This document shows positions 25,883 through 33,974 of a DNA stretch of 64,000 nt, one piece after another. The stretch is from an uncultured Bacilli bacterium. Lineage in GTDB: Bacteria; Bacillota_I; Bacilli_A; RF39; UBA660. The stretch is from contig CAJUTK010000002.1 in assembly GCA_910589375.1 (NCBI GenBank), positions 186,001-250,000 of the forward strand, given 5' to 3'. Position 1 is the stretch's first letter. Each line of letters starts with the position of its first letter. The notes under the pieces are model-generated. The model ran no database searches. It worked only from the letters and a program-made list of their open reading frames with translations, and had not been told where the DNA came from. Position numbers and translations under genes: made by a program.

Positions 25883-26938
25883 ATGATTGAAAGGTTAAAA
25901 GCCATTGAAACAAGATATTTAGAATTGCAAGAAGAACTAATGAAACCAGAAGTATTTTCAGATATTAAAAAAGCAACAGAATTAACTAAAGAACAGGCAT
26001 CTTTAAAAGAGGCTTATGAAGCCTATCAAGAATATAAAAGCATTTTAACAAACCTAGAAGATGCGAAGAGTATGATGAAAGATCCTGAACTTGGAGAAAT
26101 GGCAAAAGAAGAATATGAAACTTTAAGTGAGAGAAAGACAAAATTAGAAAGTGATTTTGAAATTATTCTTTTACCAAAAGATCCTAATGATGGAAAAGAT
26201 GTTATTGTAGAAATTAGAGGCGCAGCAGGGGGAGATGAAGCGAATATCTTTGCTGGTGACTTATATAGAATGTATTCTTATTATGCAGAATCTCAAGGTT
26301 GGAAAGTAGAAGAGATAAATGCTGAGGAAGGAACTGCTGGAGGATACTCACAAGTAGAATTTAGAGTTAAGGGAGATAATGTTTATTCTAAATTAAAATA
26401 TGAATCAGGATCTCACCGTGTACAAAGAGTTCCAGAAACAGAATCCCAAGGAAGAATTCAAACTTCTACTGCTACTGTTCTTGTTATGCCAGAAGTAGAA
26501 GATGTTGATATTGAAATTAAAGATAATGATTTAAGAATTGATGTTTATTGTGCGAGTGGGCATGGTGGACAGGGAGTTAATACAACTCCATCTGCAGTAC
26601 GTATTACACACTTACCAACCAATACAGTTGTTACTTGTCAAAATCAAAGAAGTCAAATTCAAAATAAAGCAGAAGCTATGCAAGTATTAAAGGCTCGTCT
26701 TTATGAAGCAGAATTAGAACGCCAAGAAGCAGAAATTGGTAGTGAAAGAAGAAGTAAGATTGGTACAGGAGATCGATCAGAAAAAATCCGTACTTATAAT
26801 TATCCACAAAATCGTGTAACAGACCATCGTATAGGATTTTCTACTATGCAGTTACAAAGAGTAATGGATGGAGACTTAGAAGATATTATTGAAGCTTTAA
26901 TCACAGAAGACCAAGCTAGAAAGTTAAGAGGGGAGTAA
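25883..26938 (+). CDS. prfA: Peptide chain release factor 1
   Basis: RF1 reads UAA and UAG stops. The 351-residue protein has the anticodon-like PET tripeptide in RVPETE (about residues 184-186) and the catalytic GGQ at 228-230. It is followed by prmC, whose product methylates that Gln. ATG 25883 with AAGGAAG upstream is the start; the frame is open a few codons further but overlaps the promoter region. Confidence 0.97.
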   Translation: MIERLKAIETRYLELQEELMKPEVFSDIKKATELTKEQASLKEAYEAYQEYKSILTNLEDAKSMMKDPELGEMAKEEYETLSERKTKLESDFEIILLPKDPNDGKDVIVEIRGAAGGDEANIFAGDLYRMYSYYAESQGWKVEEINAEEGTAGGYSQVEFRVKGDNVYSKLKYESGSHRVQRVPETESQGRIQTSTATVLVMPEVEDVDIEIKDNDLRIDVYCASGHGGQGVNTTPSAVRITHLPTNTVVTCQNQRSQIQNKAEAMQVLKARLYEAELERQEAEIGSERRSKIGTGDRSEKIRTYNYPQNRVTDHRIGFSTMQLQRVMDGDLEDIIEALITEDQARKLRGE

Positions 26939-26954
26939 TCTCCTCCTATTTATT

Positions 26955-27698
26955 ATGAAGTATACAGAAGAAGAGTTAAAAGAATATAACAAAGAATATT
27001 TAAAAAAATATATTGATGAAGAAAAACTAGAGGATGGTCTTAAGAGATTGGAAAATGGAGAACCCGTTCAATATATCATTGGAAATGTAGATTTTTATGG
27101 ATTTATTTTTGATGTGGATAGAAGAGTATTAATTCCTAGGTTTGAAACAGAAGAATTAGTAGAAAAAACAATAAAATATATAAAGGACCATTTTGATGAA
27201 GATATATCTATCATAGATTTAGGAACAGGTAGTGGTTGTATTGCGATTACTCTAAAGAAGATATTACCAAATAGTACTGTAATGGCAGTAGATATTTCTA
27301 AAGATGCTTTAGAAGCTGCTAGTCATAATGCGTCTAAATTGGAAGCAGAAATAATATTTAAAAAGAATGATATGTTACACGATATAGAAGGTAAATTTGA
27401 TGTCATTATTAGTAATCCTCCTTATATCGATTATGAGGAAGAAATTATGGATGTTGTAAAAAATAATGAACCATCTATCGCTCTTTATGCAGATAATCAT
27501 GGATTATGTTTTTATGAGGATATATTAAAAAATTGTCCTAAAAATTTAAAAGATAAATTTTTAATAGCATTTGAAATTGGTCAAACACAAGGAGAGGAAA
27601 TTAAAAAATTAGCGTATCAGTATTTAAAAAATATAGAAGTTAAAGTAGAAAAAGATATGAAAGGATTAGATAGATTTGTTTTTATAACAAATAGATAA
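26955..27698 (+). CDS. prmC: Release factor glutamine methyltransferase PrmC
   Basis: PrmC methylates the Gln of the GGQ motif in release factors. The 247-residue protein has the N-terminal helical RF-binding part, the SAM-binding LGTGSGCIAI motif near residue 94 and the catalytic NPPY near residue 154. It follows prfA, the standard arrangement. No clear ribosome binding site precedes it, and the intergenic bases form a small GGAG/CTCC hairpin, so it may be translated by coupling. A second related gene lies 860 bases downstream. Confidence 0.94.
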   Translation: MKYTEEELKEYNKEYLKKYIDEEKLEDGLKRLENGEPVQYIIGNVDFYGFIFDVDRRVLIPRFETEELVEKTIKYIKDHFDEDISIIDLGTGSGCIAITLKKILPNSTVMAVDISKDALEAASHNASKLEAEIIFKKNDMLHDIEGKFDVIISNPPYIDYEEEIMDVVKNNEPSIALYADNHGLCFYEDILKNCPKNLKDKFLIAFEIGQTQGEEIKKLAYQYLKNIEVKVEKDMKGLDRFVFITNR

Positions 27699-27707
27699 GG
27701 TAATAGT

Positions 27708-28337
27708 ATGAAAGCAATTATTTTTGATTTAGATGGAACCTTATGGGATGTTGTAGATACTGCTTTTGAAAGTGTAAATGTAGTAGCGAATAAATATTCA
27801 TTGGATCCAATTAGTAGAGAAACAGTAGTAAAGGCTATGGGAAAAACAATGCCTGAATGTGCAGCTATTTATATGCCTACTATAGAAGAAGAAAAAAGAC
27901 TTTCTATTATGCAAGAAATGTTAGAATACAATGTAAAAAGATTATCTATGATAGGAGGTAAGTGCTATCCAAGATTAGAAGAAACTGTAAGAGAATTACA
28001 AAAGAAACATCTACTTGGAATTGTAAGCAACTGTGGATCTGGTTATATTGAATCATTTCTTTCAACTTCTGGTTTAGAACAATATTTTCCTTATTTTATT
28101 GCTGCTAGTAAAGAAAAAATTAGTAAGGGAAATGCAATAAGAAAGATGATGGATAGTATGCAGGTAGATAAGGCAGTCTATGTAGGGGATACTAGTAAGG
28201 ATTTAGAAGCTAGTAATGAAGCAGGCATTCCCTTTATTCATGCGAAGTATGGTTTTGAACCAGGTTTAGGAACACAATATGCTATTTCCAAGATAGAAGA
28301 ATTACCTAAACTTTTAGAAGAAAAATACATATTATAA
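27708..28337 (+). CDS. HAD-superfamily hydrolase
   Basis: The 209-residue protein has the HAD motif I FDLDGT at residues 6-11 and the later motif VYVGDTSKDLEAS (motif IV). The cap placement fits the phosphoglycolate phosphatase-like group. The substrate is not known. It begins 9 bases after prmC and ends in a terminator. Confidence 0.88.
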   Translation: MKAIIFDLDGTLWDVVDTAFESVNVVANKYSLDPISRETVVKAMGKTMPECAAIYMPTIEEEKRLSIMQEMLEYNVKRLSMIGGKCYPRLEETVRELQKKHLLGIVSNCGSGYIESFLSTSGLEQYFPYFIAASKEKISKGNAIRKMMDSMQVDKAVYVGDTSKDLEASNEAGIPFIHAKYGFEPGLGTQYAISKIEELPKLLEEKYIL

Positions 28338-28345
28338 ATGTATTT
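28322..28345 (+). terminator. Intrinsic terminator after the HAD gene
   Basis: The stem AAATACAT / ATGTATTT encloses the stop codon region and is followed by a long T run. Confidence 0.75.
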
Positions 28346-28520
28346 TTTTTATTTTGACATATAACGACAAAGCTGATGTTTTATTTGTGGTAAAATTATC
28401 GAAATAAGGGGAAACAAAATAGTTGAAGTAATGGATAAAGAAAATGATGAGTGTAACTTATTGATAAATAAACTAAATAACATTATAAAATAGGGTTATA
28501 ATCCCTTTTTTTGATACTTC
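28346..28520 (+). other. Short intergenic unit with promoter-like and terminator-like elements
   Basis: A TTGACA is at 28354 and an extended -10-like TGGTAAAAT at 28388-28396, but their spacing is too long for one promoter. A 20-codon frame starts at an ATG near 28432 and stops at 28493. A weak stem AGGG/CCCT followed by eight T (28492-28512) comes right after it. This could be a small RNA or leader peptide, or only decayed sequence; the evidence is thin. Confidence 0.3.
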
Positions 28521-28528
28521 ATTTGTGT

Positions 28529-28534
28529 TATAAT
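28529..28534 (+). promoter_or_regulatory. Extended -10 for the second prmC-like gene
   Basis: TGTTATAAT (TATAAT at 28529) lies 24 bases before the start codon, with AGGTGA as ribosome binding site. Confidence 0.65.
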
Positions 28535-28557
28535 TGATTCATTAGTAGGTGAATAGT

Positions 28558-29244
28558 ATGGATGAATTTTTAAGAAAACAATTATCAAGTGAACAAAGAG
28601 AAAGATTGGCAAATGGAGAACCTATTCAAAAGGTACTAAAAGAAGTAGATTTTTATGGTTATCCTATGGAAATAAACTTAAATGTATTAACCCCTAGTTT
28701 GGAAACTGAGGAATTAGTTTCTAAAACTTTAGCGAATCTTTATGGGTTTGATAATCCCCGTATTGTAGATATTGGTACAGGTAGTGGCTGTATTGCAATT
28801 GCTATTTCTAAAGAGATTCCTTCTATTGTAGAGGCTGTTGATATCAATCCAAAAGCTTTAGATATTGCAAAAAGAAATGCTAAGAGGAATTCCTCTGATG
28901 TTAGATTCTTAGAGGGAGATATGTTAAAGCCTTTAAAAGGAAAATATGATTGTATTGTATCTAATCCACCTTATCTTTCTTATGATTTAGATTCTATTAG
29001 TGTAGTAAAATCTACTCCTGTTTTAGCTCTTTTCGCAGGTGCTGAAGGTTTGGCTAGTTATGAAACGATTTTATCTAATTGTAAAGAGCACTTAAACGAT
29101 AAGTTTTTAATCGCACTAGAAATTGGCGAATATCAAAGTAAGAGATTACTTGAAAAAGTAAAGAAATATTTGCCAAATTCACGTGCTTGGATAGAAAAAG
29201 ATATGAATGGAAAAGAAAGATTTTTATTTATCAGGGAGAAGTAA
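28558..29244 (+). CDS. Second PrmC-like glutamine methyltransferase
   Basis: The 228-residue protein is a close relative of the prmC product upstream. It shares the ANGEPIQKVLKEVDFYG opening, the IGTGSGCIAIAIS SAM motif, the NPPY catalytic motif and the GKERFLFI ending. The N-terminal helical domain is shorter, and the segment after NPPY differs from true PrmC (TPVLALFAG rather than EPxxAL). It could modify another substrate, serve RF2, or be a redundant copy. The ATG at 28558 follows AGGTGA. rnhB follows immediately. Confidence 0.88.
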   Translation: MDEFLRKQLSSEQRERLANGEPIQKVLKEVDFYGYPMEINLNVLTPSLETEELVSKTLANLYGFDNPRIVDIGTGSGCIAIAISKEIPSIVEAVDINPKALDIAKRNAKRNSSDVRFLEGDMLKPLKGKYDCIVSNPPYLSYDLDSISVVKSTPVLALFAGAEGLASYETILSNCKEHLNDKFLIALEIGEYQSKRLLEKVKKYLPNSRAWIEKDMNGKERFLFIREK

Positions 29245-29245
29245 T

Positions 29246-29863
29246 ATGGATTTATGGATGTATGAAAAAGAACTTTATGAAAAAGGTATTACAGTAATTG
29301 GTGGGGTAGATGAAGTAGGAAGAGGTCCACTGATTGGTCCCGTAGTAACAGCTTGTGTAGTGCTTCCTTCTAATTTTGTATTAGAAGGACTCACTGATTC
29401 TAAAAAACTATCAGAGAAAAAAAGAGAAAAGTTTTATGATTATATAGTAGAAAACTGTACTGCTTATGCAGTAGGAGAATGTAGCCCAGAAGAAATTGAT
29501 GAGTATAATATTTATGAAGCTACCAAGATTGCTATGAAAAGGGCAATTGATAAGGTTAATAAACAAATAAAGTTAGAACATATTTTAATTGATGCAATGC
29601 CTCTTGAAATAGAGATACCTACTACCTCTATTATTAAGGGTGATGCTAAAAGTATTAGTATTGCAGCAGCTAGTGTGGTTGCAAAAGTAACTCGTGATCG
29701 TATGATGATAGAGCTTGATGGAAAGTATCCAGAATATGGATTTGCTAGTCATAAAGGCTATCCTACCAAGAAACACGTAGAAGCAATTCAAAAGTATGGA
29801 TTAATAGAGGGTTATCGTAAAAGTTATGGACCGGTAAAAGAAGTATTAGAAAAGGGTGTGTAA
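29246..29863 (+). CDS. rnhB: Ribonuclease HII
   Basis: RNase HII removes ribonucleotides from DNA and RNA primers. The 205-residue protein has GGVDEVGRGPL with catalytic Asp22-Glu23, LTDSKKLS, and the ILIDAMP catalytic Asp. The ATG at 29246 follows GGGAGAAG and starts two bases after the previous stop; the open frame further upstream overlaps that gene. Confidence 0.95.
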   Translation: MDLWMYEKELYEKGITVIGGVDEVGRGPLIGPVVTACVVLPSNFVLEGLTDSKKLSEKKREKFYDYIVENCTAYAVGECSPEEIDEYNIYEATKIAMKRAIDKVNKQIKLEHILIDAMPLEIEIPTTSIIKGDAKSISIAAASVVAKVTRDRMMIELDGKYPEYGFASHKGYPTKKHVEAIQKYGLIEGYRKSYGPVKEVLEKGV

Positions 29864-29864
29864 T

Positions 29865-30788
29865 ATGAAAGTATTTTTAATATCCGATATTTCAGATATT
29901 GATGGATTAACTCCTGTTATTTTATCGAGATTAACATTTTCTGATTTTGACTACCATTTACTTCATGTGACTCAATTAGATGAGTATTTAAAAGAAAAGA
30001 TAGAAGAAAACTTTTTTGATTCTTATGATAGAATCTTTATTACAGATTTATGTATGAGTGAAGGAATGGCTAAGATGATTGACGAGTTACCCTTAAGAGA
30101 GAAGATACAAGTTCTAGATCATCATTACCGAAATTTACCTCTTAATTCTTATCCTTTTATTAAAGTAGTAGATGAAAAAAATGGAATTCATGAATCTGGA
30201 ACTAGTCTTTACTATGAATATTTATTAGAACATCATCTAAATAATATTATTAAAAAGGATAACGTTTCTTACTTAGTATCGTTAGTTCGTTTAAATGATA
30301 CTTGGGAATGGAAAAAGTTTGGGGTAGAAGAAGCTCGTTACTTACCAATTTTACTTAGTTATTATGGAATTGACTATTATATTGACAACTATGTTAAATT
30401 TTTAGCAGAAAATAAAGAATTCTATTTTACAGATGCGGAAAAAATATTAATTGATGTAGAGCAAAAACGAATGAAAGATTATATTGAAGAACAAAAAGAA
30501 AGAGTAATTTTTAAAGAAATAAAAGGTTATAAAGTAGGGATTGTTTTTGCAGAACTTTATCGTAGTGACTTAGGAAATGCTTTAGCAGAATTCTATCAGG
30601 ATAAAGTAGATTTTATTATTGTCATCAACATCAATAGAAGTATTAGTTATAGAGGAATAAAAGAGAATATTAGTGTAGCAGAATTTGCCAGTATGTATGG
30701 TGGCAATGGACATAAATTAGCTGCTGGTTCTCCATTACCTATCAATTTGCGAGAACAAATTGTCAATCTTATTTTTAGTGAAGAATAG
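29865..30788 (+). CDS. DHH-family phosphoesterase
   Basis: The 307-residue protein has the DHH motif in QVLDHHYRN near residue 86 and the DHHA1-type GGNGHKLAAG near its C-terminus. The first motif reads SDISDIDG, where many family members have a His. Relatives include oligoribonucleases and cyclic di-AMP phosphodiesterases; this one is closer to the small single-domain group of unclear substrate. It overlaps the end of rnhB by position only and is followed by the MBL gene after 14 bases. Confidence 0.82.
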   Translation: MKVFLISDISDIDGLTPVILSRLTFSDFDYHLLHVTQLDEYLKEKIEENFFDSYDRIFITDLCMSEGMAKMIDELPLREKIQVLDHHYRNLPLNSYPFIKVVDEKNGIHESGTSLYYEYLLEHHLNNIIKKDNVSYLVSLVRLNDTWEWKKFGVEEARYLPILLSYYGIDYYIDNYVKFLAENKEFYFTDAEKILIDVEQKRMKDYIEEQKERVIFKEIKGYKVGIVFAELYRSDLGNALAEFYQDKVDFIIVININRSISYRGIKENISVAEFASMYGGNGHKLAAGSPLPINLREQIVNLIFSEE

Positions 30789-30802
30789 AAAGCTGTGATA
30801 AT

Positions 30803-31327
30803 ATGGTTTTAGATATCGTAAAGGTTGGATATTTGAGGACAAATTGTTATCTATTAAAAAAAGAGGGCAAGGTACTTGTTGTTGATCCAGGAGACGAATA
30901 TTTAAAAATACAAAATAAAATAGGAGATAATGAAGAAATTATAGGTGTGATTATTACTCATAATCATCCAGATCATGTGGGTGCTTTAGAATATTTTGAA
31001 GGGGATATAATCTATGATTATTTTAATTTAGAAGAAGGAATTCATACAATAGGGCCTTTTACTTTCGAAATATTACATACACCTGGTCATAAGAGCGATT
31101 CTATTAGTATTTATTTTAAAGAGGATAAAATGATGTTTACTGGAGATTTCTTATTTAGAAATACAATTGGTAGAACAGATTTTCCAACTGGTAGTATGCA
31201 AGATATGAAAGAGTCACTTAAAAAAGTAAAAGTATATGATAAGGATATTACGGTTTATCCTGGGCATGGTATGCCTACCAATTTGGGATATGAAATAGAG
31301 AATAATTCTTATTTTAATGAGGTTTAA
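30803..31327 (+). CDS. Metallo-beta-lactamase fold hydrolase, glyoxalase II-like
   Basis: The 174-residue protein has the metal motif THNHPDH near residue 51, then HTPGHKSDS, FTGDFLF and VYPGHGMPT. These are the pattern of hydroxyacylglutathione hydrolase-like MBL proteins that are common in bacteria without glutathione. Substrate is unknown. It overlaps no other gene; the next start is one base after its stop. Confidence 0.9.
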   Translation: MVLDIVKVGYLRTNCYLLKKEGKVLVVDPGDEYLKIQNKIGDNEEIIGVIITHNHPDHVGALEYFEGDIIYDYFNLEEGIHTIGPFTFEILHTPGHKSDSISIYFKEDKMMFTGDFLFRNTIGRTDFPTGSMQDMKESLKKVKVYDKDITVYPGHGMPTNLGYEIENNSYFNEV

Positions 31328-31328
31328 T

Positions 31329-32312
31329 ATGAAAGCATCTAATAGGATAAAAAATCTCATTCTTACAAAATCTCTTTTTAAAGTATCAGAGAAATCAGTA
31401 CTTATGAATTGGAATAGTATTGGTGAATTAAGAATGAGGTGCAAGAGATATTCAGAGAGAAATTCTACTTTAGAGGAGATTCTTTTTGAATTGAATAAAA
31501 GGGGTGTTAAAACTTATGGAAGTTGTAAAGGACATATGGGATCTAAGGGGTATATTGCCTTTATGGTTCCACCAGAACAAGAAGACTTTGTTAATCAACT
31601 ATGTACAAGAGTATTGAGAAGTTGTCTTGCTAGTGTTGATATTCATGAGTGTAGATCAACATTTAAGGGAATTTCTGTTGGTATTTATTTTAATGCGATA
31701 GTTAGAAACGAAGTATTACCACTTCTATTAAATTGTATAAAAAATCCTAACCATAATAAGAGTGGGTATATGCAAGAAATTTTTAAACTTTGCCATATTC
31801 AAGAAGAAATTCATGATGATCTTACTTATGGAGTTCATATGTATCCGAAAAAAGAGGGAATCTTGTTGTCTCCTAATAATAAGTTTCTCTGTTATTCTTT
31901 AGAAAGACGAATTTCTTTAGAACAGTTATTTCGAGTATGTATGCATATGGATAATTTTTCTGAAATAATAAAAGGAACACTTTTGGATGAAGAACGGATG
32001 AAAGATTTATTGCATGAGTTAAATAGAAAACTTTTAGGGGAGATAGAGAATTCTTCCGTAAAACCATTAGATTATTATGCAGGTTTTACAGAACAAGAAA
32101 TTGTAGAATTGATGGGAGAAATCGGCTTTTATCCAGGTTATCTACCAGATTTAATATCCCGTAATCAAGCAGGTAGTATTAGAGAAGAAGAGAAAAAACT
32201 TCTTAATAAGTTTCATACAGAACCTGGTCTTTATGTATTAGCGTTAAAGTTAGAAGAATCCTTATCTGTAAAGAGGAAAAAATCTTTACAAGAAAAAAAA
32301 TACATGCTATAA
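31329..32312 (+). CDS. Unknown protein of 327 residues upstream of the Phe T-box
   Basis: Not recognised. The protein is basic, soluble, and has an early GVKTYGSCKGHMG segment followed by YIAFMVPPEQ, and several Cys and His (for example near residues 64-68 and 150). No catalytic motif can be named. ATG 31329 follows GAGG and comes right after the MBL gene. The promoter of the following T-box lies over its last codons. Confidence 0.8.
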   Translation: MKASNRIKNLILTKSLFKVSEKSVLMNWNSIGELRMRCKRYSERNSTLEEILFELNKRGVKTYGSCKGHMGSKGYIAFMVPPEQEDFVNQLCTRVLRSCLASVDIHECRSTFKGISVGIYFNAIVRNEVLPLLLNCIKNPNHNKSGYMQEIFKLCHIQEEIHDDLTYGVHMYPKKEGILLSPNNKFLCYSLERRISLEQLFRVCMHMDNFSEIIKGTLLDEERMKDLLHELNRKLLGEIENSSVKPLDYYAGFTEQEIVELMGEIGFYPGYLPDLISRNQAGSIREEEKKLLNKFHTEPGLYVLALKLEESLSVKRKKSLQEKKYML

Positions 32313-32313
32313 T
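32285..32313 (+). promoter_or_regulatory. Promoter of the phenylalanine T-box leader
   Basis: TTTACA at 32285 and an extended TGCTATAAT (TATAAT at 32308) are spaced by 17 bases. The promoter lies over the end of the upstream gene. Confidence 0.8.
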
Positions 32314-32319
32314 AAATTT

Positions 32320-32540
32320 GTTTTTGAAAAAAAGCGATGATGAAAGAGTAGTAATAAACGGGCGGATTAAAGAGAGTTCATGGGTGGTGTGAATGAACAT
32401 GAAGTGTTTATGAATTCACTTTCTAGCATTATAAAAGAAAATTTATAACGGTGACGCGTTATAGTCTTAGAGATTCAAATTATGAATAAATTAAGGTGGT
32501 ACCACGGCTTTTCGTCCTTATCTGGTATCGCTTTTTTTAT
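32320..32540 (+). ncRNA. T-box riboswitch, phenylalanine specifier
   Basis: The T-box AAGGTGGTACCACGG is at 32493-32507. Stem I shows AGTAGTAA, AGAGAG and a GGGTGGTG segment, with specifier triplet TTC at 32415-32417 in the context GAATTCACT, matching pheS-pheT downstream. The antiterminator sequence GGTACCA can instead pair with TGGTATC at about 32525, forming a terminator that ends in seven T. One unknown gene lies between the leader and pheS. Confidence 0.93.
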
Positions 32541-32563
32541 GGAAAAGAGGAAATTAAAATTTT

Positions 32564-32935
32564 ATGACAATAATTGAAAATGTGGAGTTATTGAGGACAA
32601 TTTTTACTAGTCCAAAAGTAGTTCCAAAACTTTCTAGATTAAAACTTTTTTCAATTACTAAGCATTATGGTATGAATCATCTTTATATTGGAAATAGAAT
32701 TAACCATGCGGTTGATTTTCCAATAATGGATGAGGAAGAAAGTAAAGAGCCAAGTGGGAGAACACTTTTCTTTCATGACATAGGGGATTCCCATTACTAT
32801 GATGTTTTAAATGATAATACAAGATGTGTTAGACAGAAAAATGGATTTACTGTTGCTAATCATGTTTGTACAGATATTGAGAATTTGAGAGACTGCTTAA
32901 AGCCAAAAGTAAAAAAGATAGGAGGAAGAAAATGA
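32564..32935 (+). CDS. Unknown protein between the Phe T-box and pheS
   Basis: The 123-residue protein is not recognised. It is predicted soluble and basic at the ends, with a central segment holding HDIGDSHYYDVLN and two Cys near the C-terminus. It starts 24 bases after the leader and its stop overlaps the pheS start by four bases, so it is expressed only when tRNA-Phe is uncharged. It ends in a basic GGRK tail. A link to phenylalanine supply or translation is possible by position only. Confidence 0.78.
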   Translation: MTIIENVELLRTIFTSPKVVPKLSRLKLFSITKHYGMNHLYIGNRINHAVDFPIMDEEESKEPSGRTLFFHDIGDSHYYDVLNDNTRCVRQKNGFTVANHVCTDIENLRDCLKPKVKKIGGRK

Positions 32936-33972
32936 AAGATTTAGAGAAAATGATAAAAGAATTAGAAGAAAAAATCCAAAATGTTAAGGATAATAATGAA
33001 TTAAATGCTATTCGTGTAGAATATTTAGGAAAAAAGGGAAGTATTAGTTTGCTTTCTTCTAAGATTGCAGAACTTCCAGTAGAGGAGAAAAAGACATTTG
33101 GAGCAGAGCTTAATAAGGCAAAAAATCGTGCTACTGAGTTAATTGATGCTAAGAAAAAAGAAATTGACGATAAAATTTTAAATGAGAAATTAGCAAGTGA
33201 GAATATTGATGTTACACTACCTGCAATGTCTATTCCAGTAGGTGCCCCAAATATTCTAGAAAATATTATTGAAGAGGCAGAAGAAGTATTCATGTCTATG
33301 GGATATGATGTAGTAGATGGACCAGAAATAGAAGAAGATCGTTATAACTTTGAATTATTAAATATTCCAAAGGGGCATCCAGCTCGTGATGCTCAAGATA
33401 CTTTCTATATAGAGGATGAAACAATCTTACTTAGAAGTCAAACTTCTCCAGTACAAGCTAGAACAATGTTAGCAGCTGGCGGTGATAAACCAATTCGTAT
33501 GATTTGTCCAGGTAAAACTTATAGAAGAGATGCAGATGATGCGACTCATTCTCATCAGTTCATGCAAATAGAAGGATTATTAGTGGATAAGAATATCAGT
33601 TTATCTGATTTAAAAGGAACATTTGATGTAATTGCTAAAAAATTATTTGGAGAAAACTGCGAAACTCGGTTTCGTCCAAGTTATTATCAATTCACAGAGC
33701 CTTCTGTAGAAACTGATATTAGTTGCTTTGTATGCAAAGGAAAAGGTTGCTCATTATGTAAAAATACAGGTTGGATTACGGTAAGTGGAGCAGGAATGGT
33801 ACATCCAAATGTGCTTAAAAATTGTGGATATGATCCAGAAGTATGGTCTGGTTTTGCATTTGGTTTTGGTGCTGAGAGGTTGGCTATGTTAAAGTATGGT
33901 ATCAATGATATTCGTACATTTTATCAAACAGATTTAAGGGAATCTAAGACTTTTGATAGAAGGGATGTGTAA
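32932..33972 (+). CDS. pheS: Phenylalanyl-tRNA synthetase alpha subunit
   Basis: The catalytic class II subunit of the alpha2beta2 enzyme. The 346-residue protein has the N-terminal coiled-coil arm, the GHPARD segment, motif 2 TYRRD and motif 3 GFGAERLAMLKYG. A Cys4 cluster CFVCKGKGCSLCKNTG typical of Bacillota is present near residue 251. It overlaps the preceding gene by four bases and pheT follows after two bases. Confidence 0.97.
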   Translation: MKDLEKMIKELEEKIQNVKDNNELNAIRVEYLGKKGSISLLSSKIAELPVEEKKTFGAELNKAKNRATELIDAKKKEIDDKILNEKLASENIDVTLPAMSIPVGAPNILENIIEEAEEVFMSMGYDVVDGPEIEEDRYNFELLNIPKGHPARDAQDTFYIEDETILLRSQTSPVQARTMLAAGGDKPIRMICPGKTYRRDADDATHSHQFMQIEGLLVDKNISLSDLKGTFDVIAKKLFGENCETRFRPSYYQFTEPSVETDISCFVCKGKGCSLCKNTGWITVSGAGMVHPNVLKNCGYDPEVWSGFAFGFGAERLAMLKYGINDIRTFYQTDLRESKTFDRRDV

Positions 33973-33974
33973 GG

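Noticed and set aside
32856..33293. 145-codon open frame on the minus strand over pheS
   Set aside because: It lies opposite the conserved pheS gene, has no ribosome binding site and a Ser/Phe-rich composition expected of a shadow frame.
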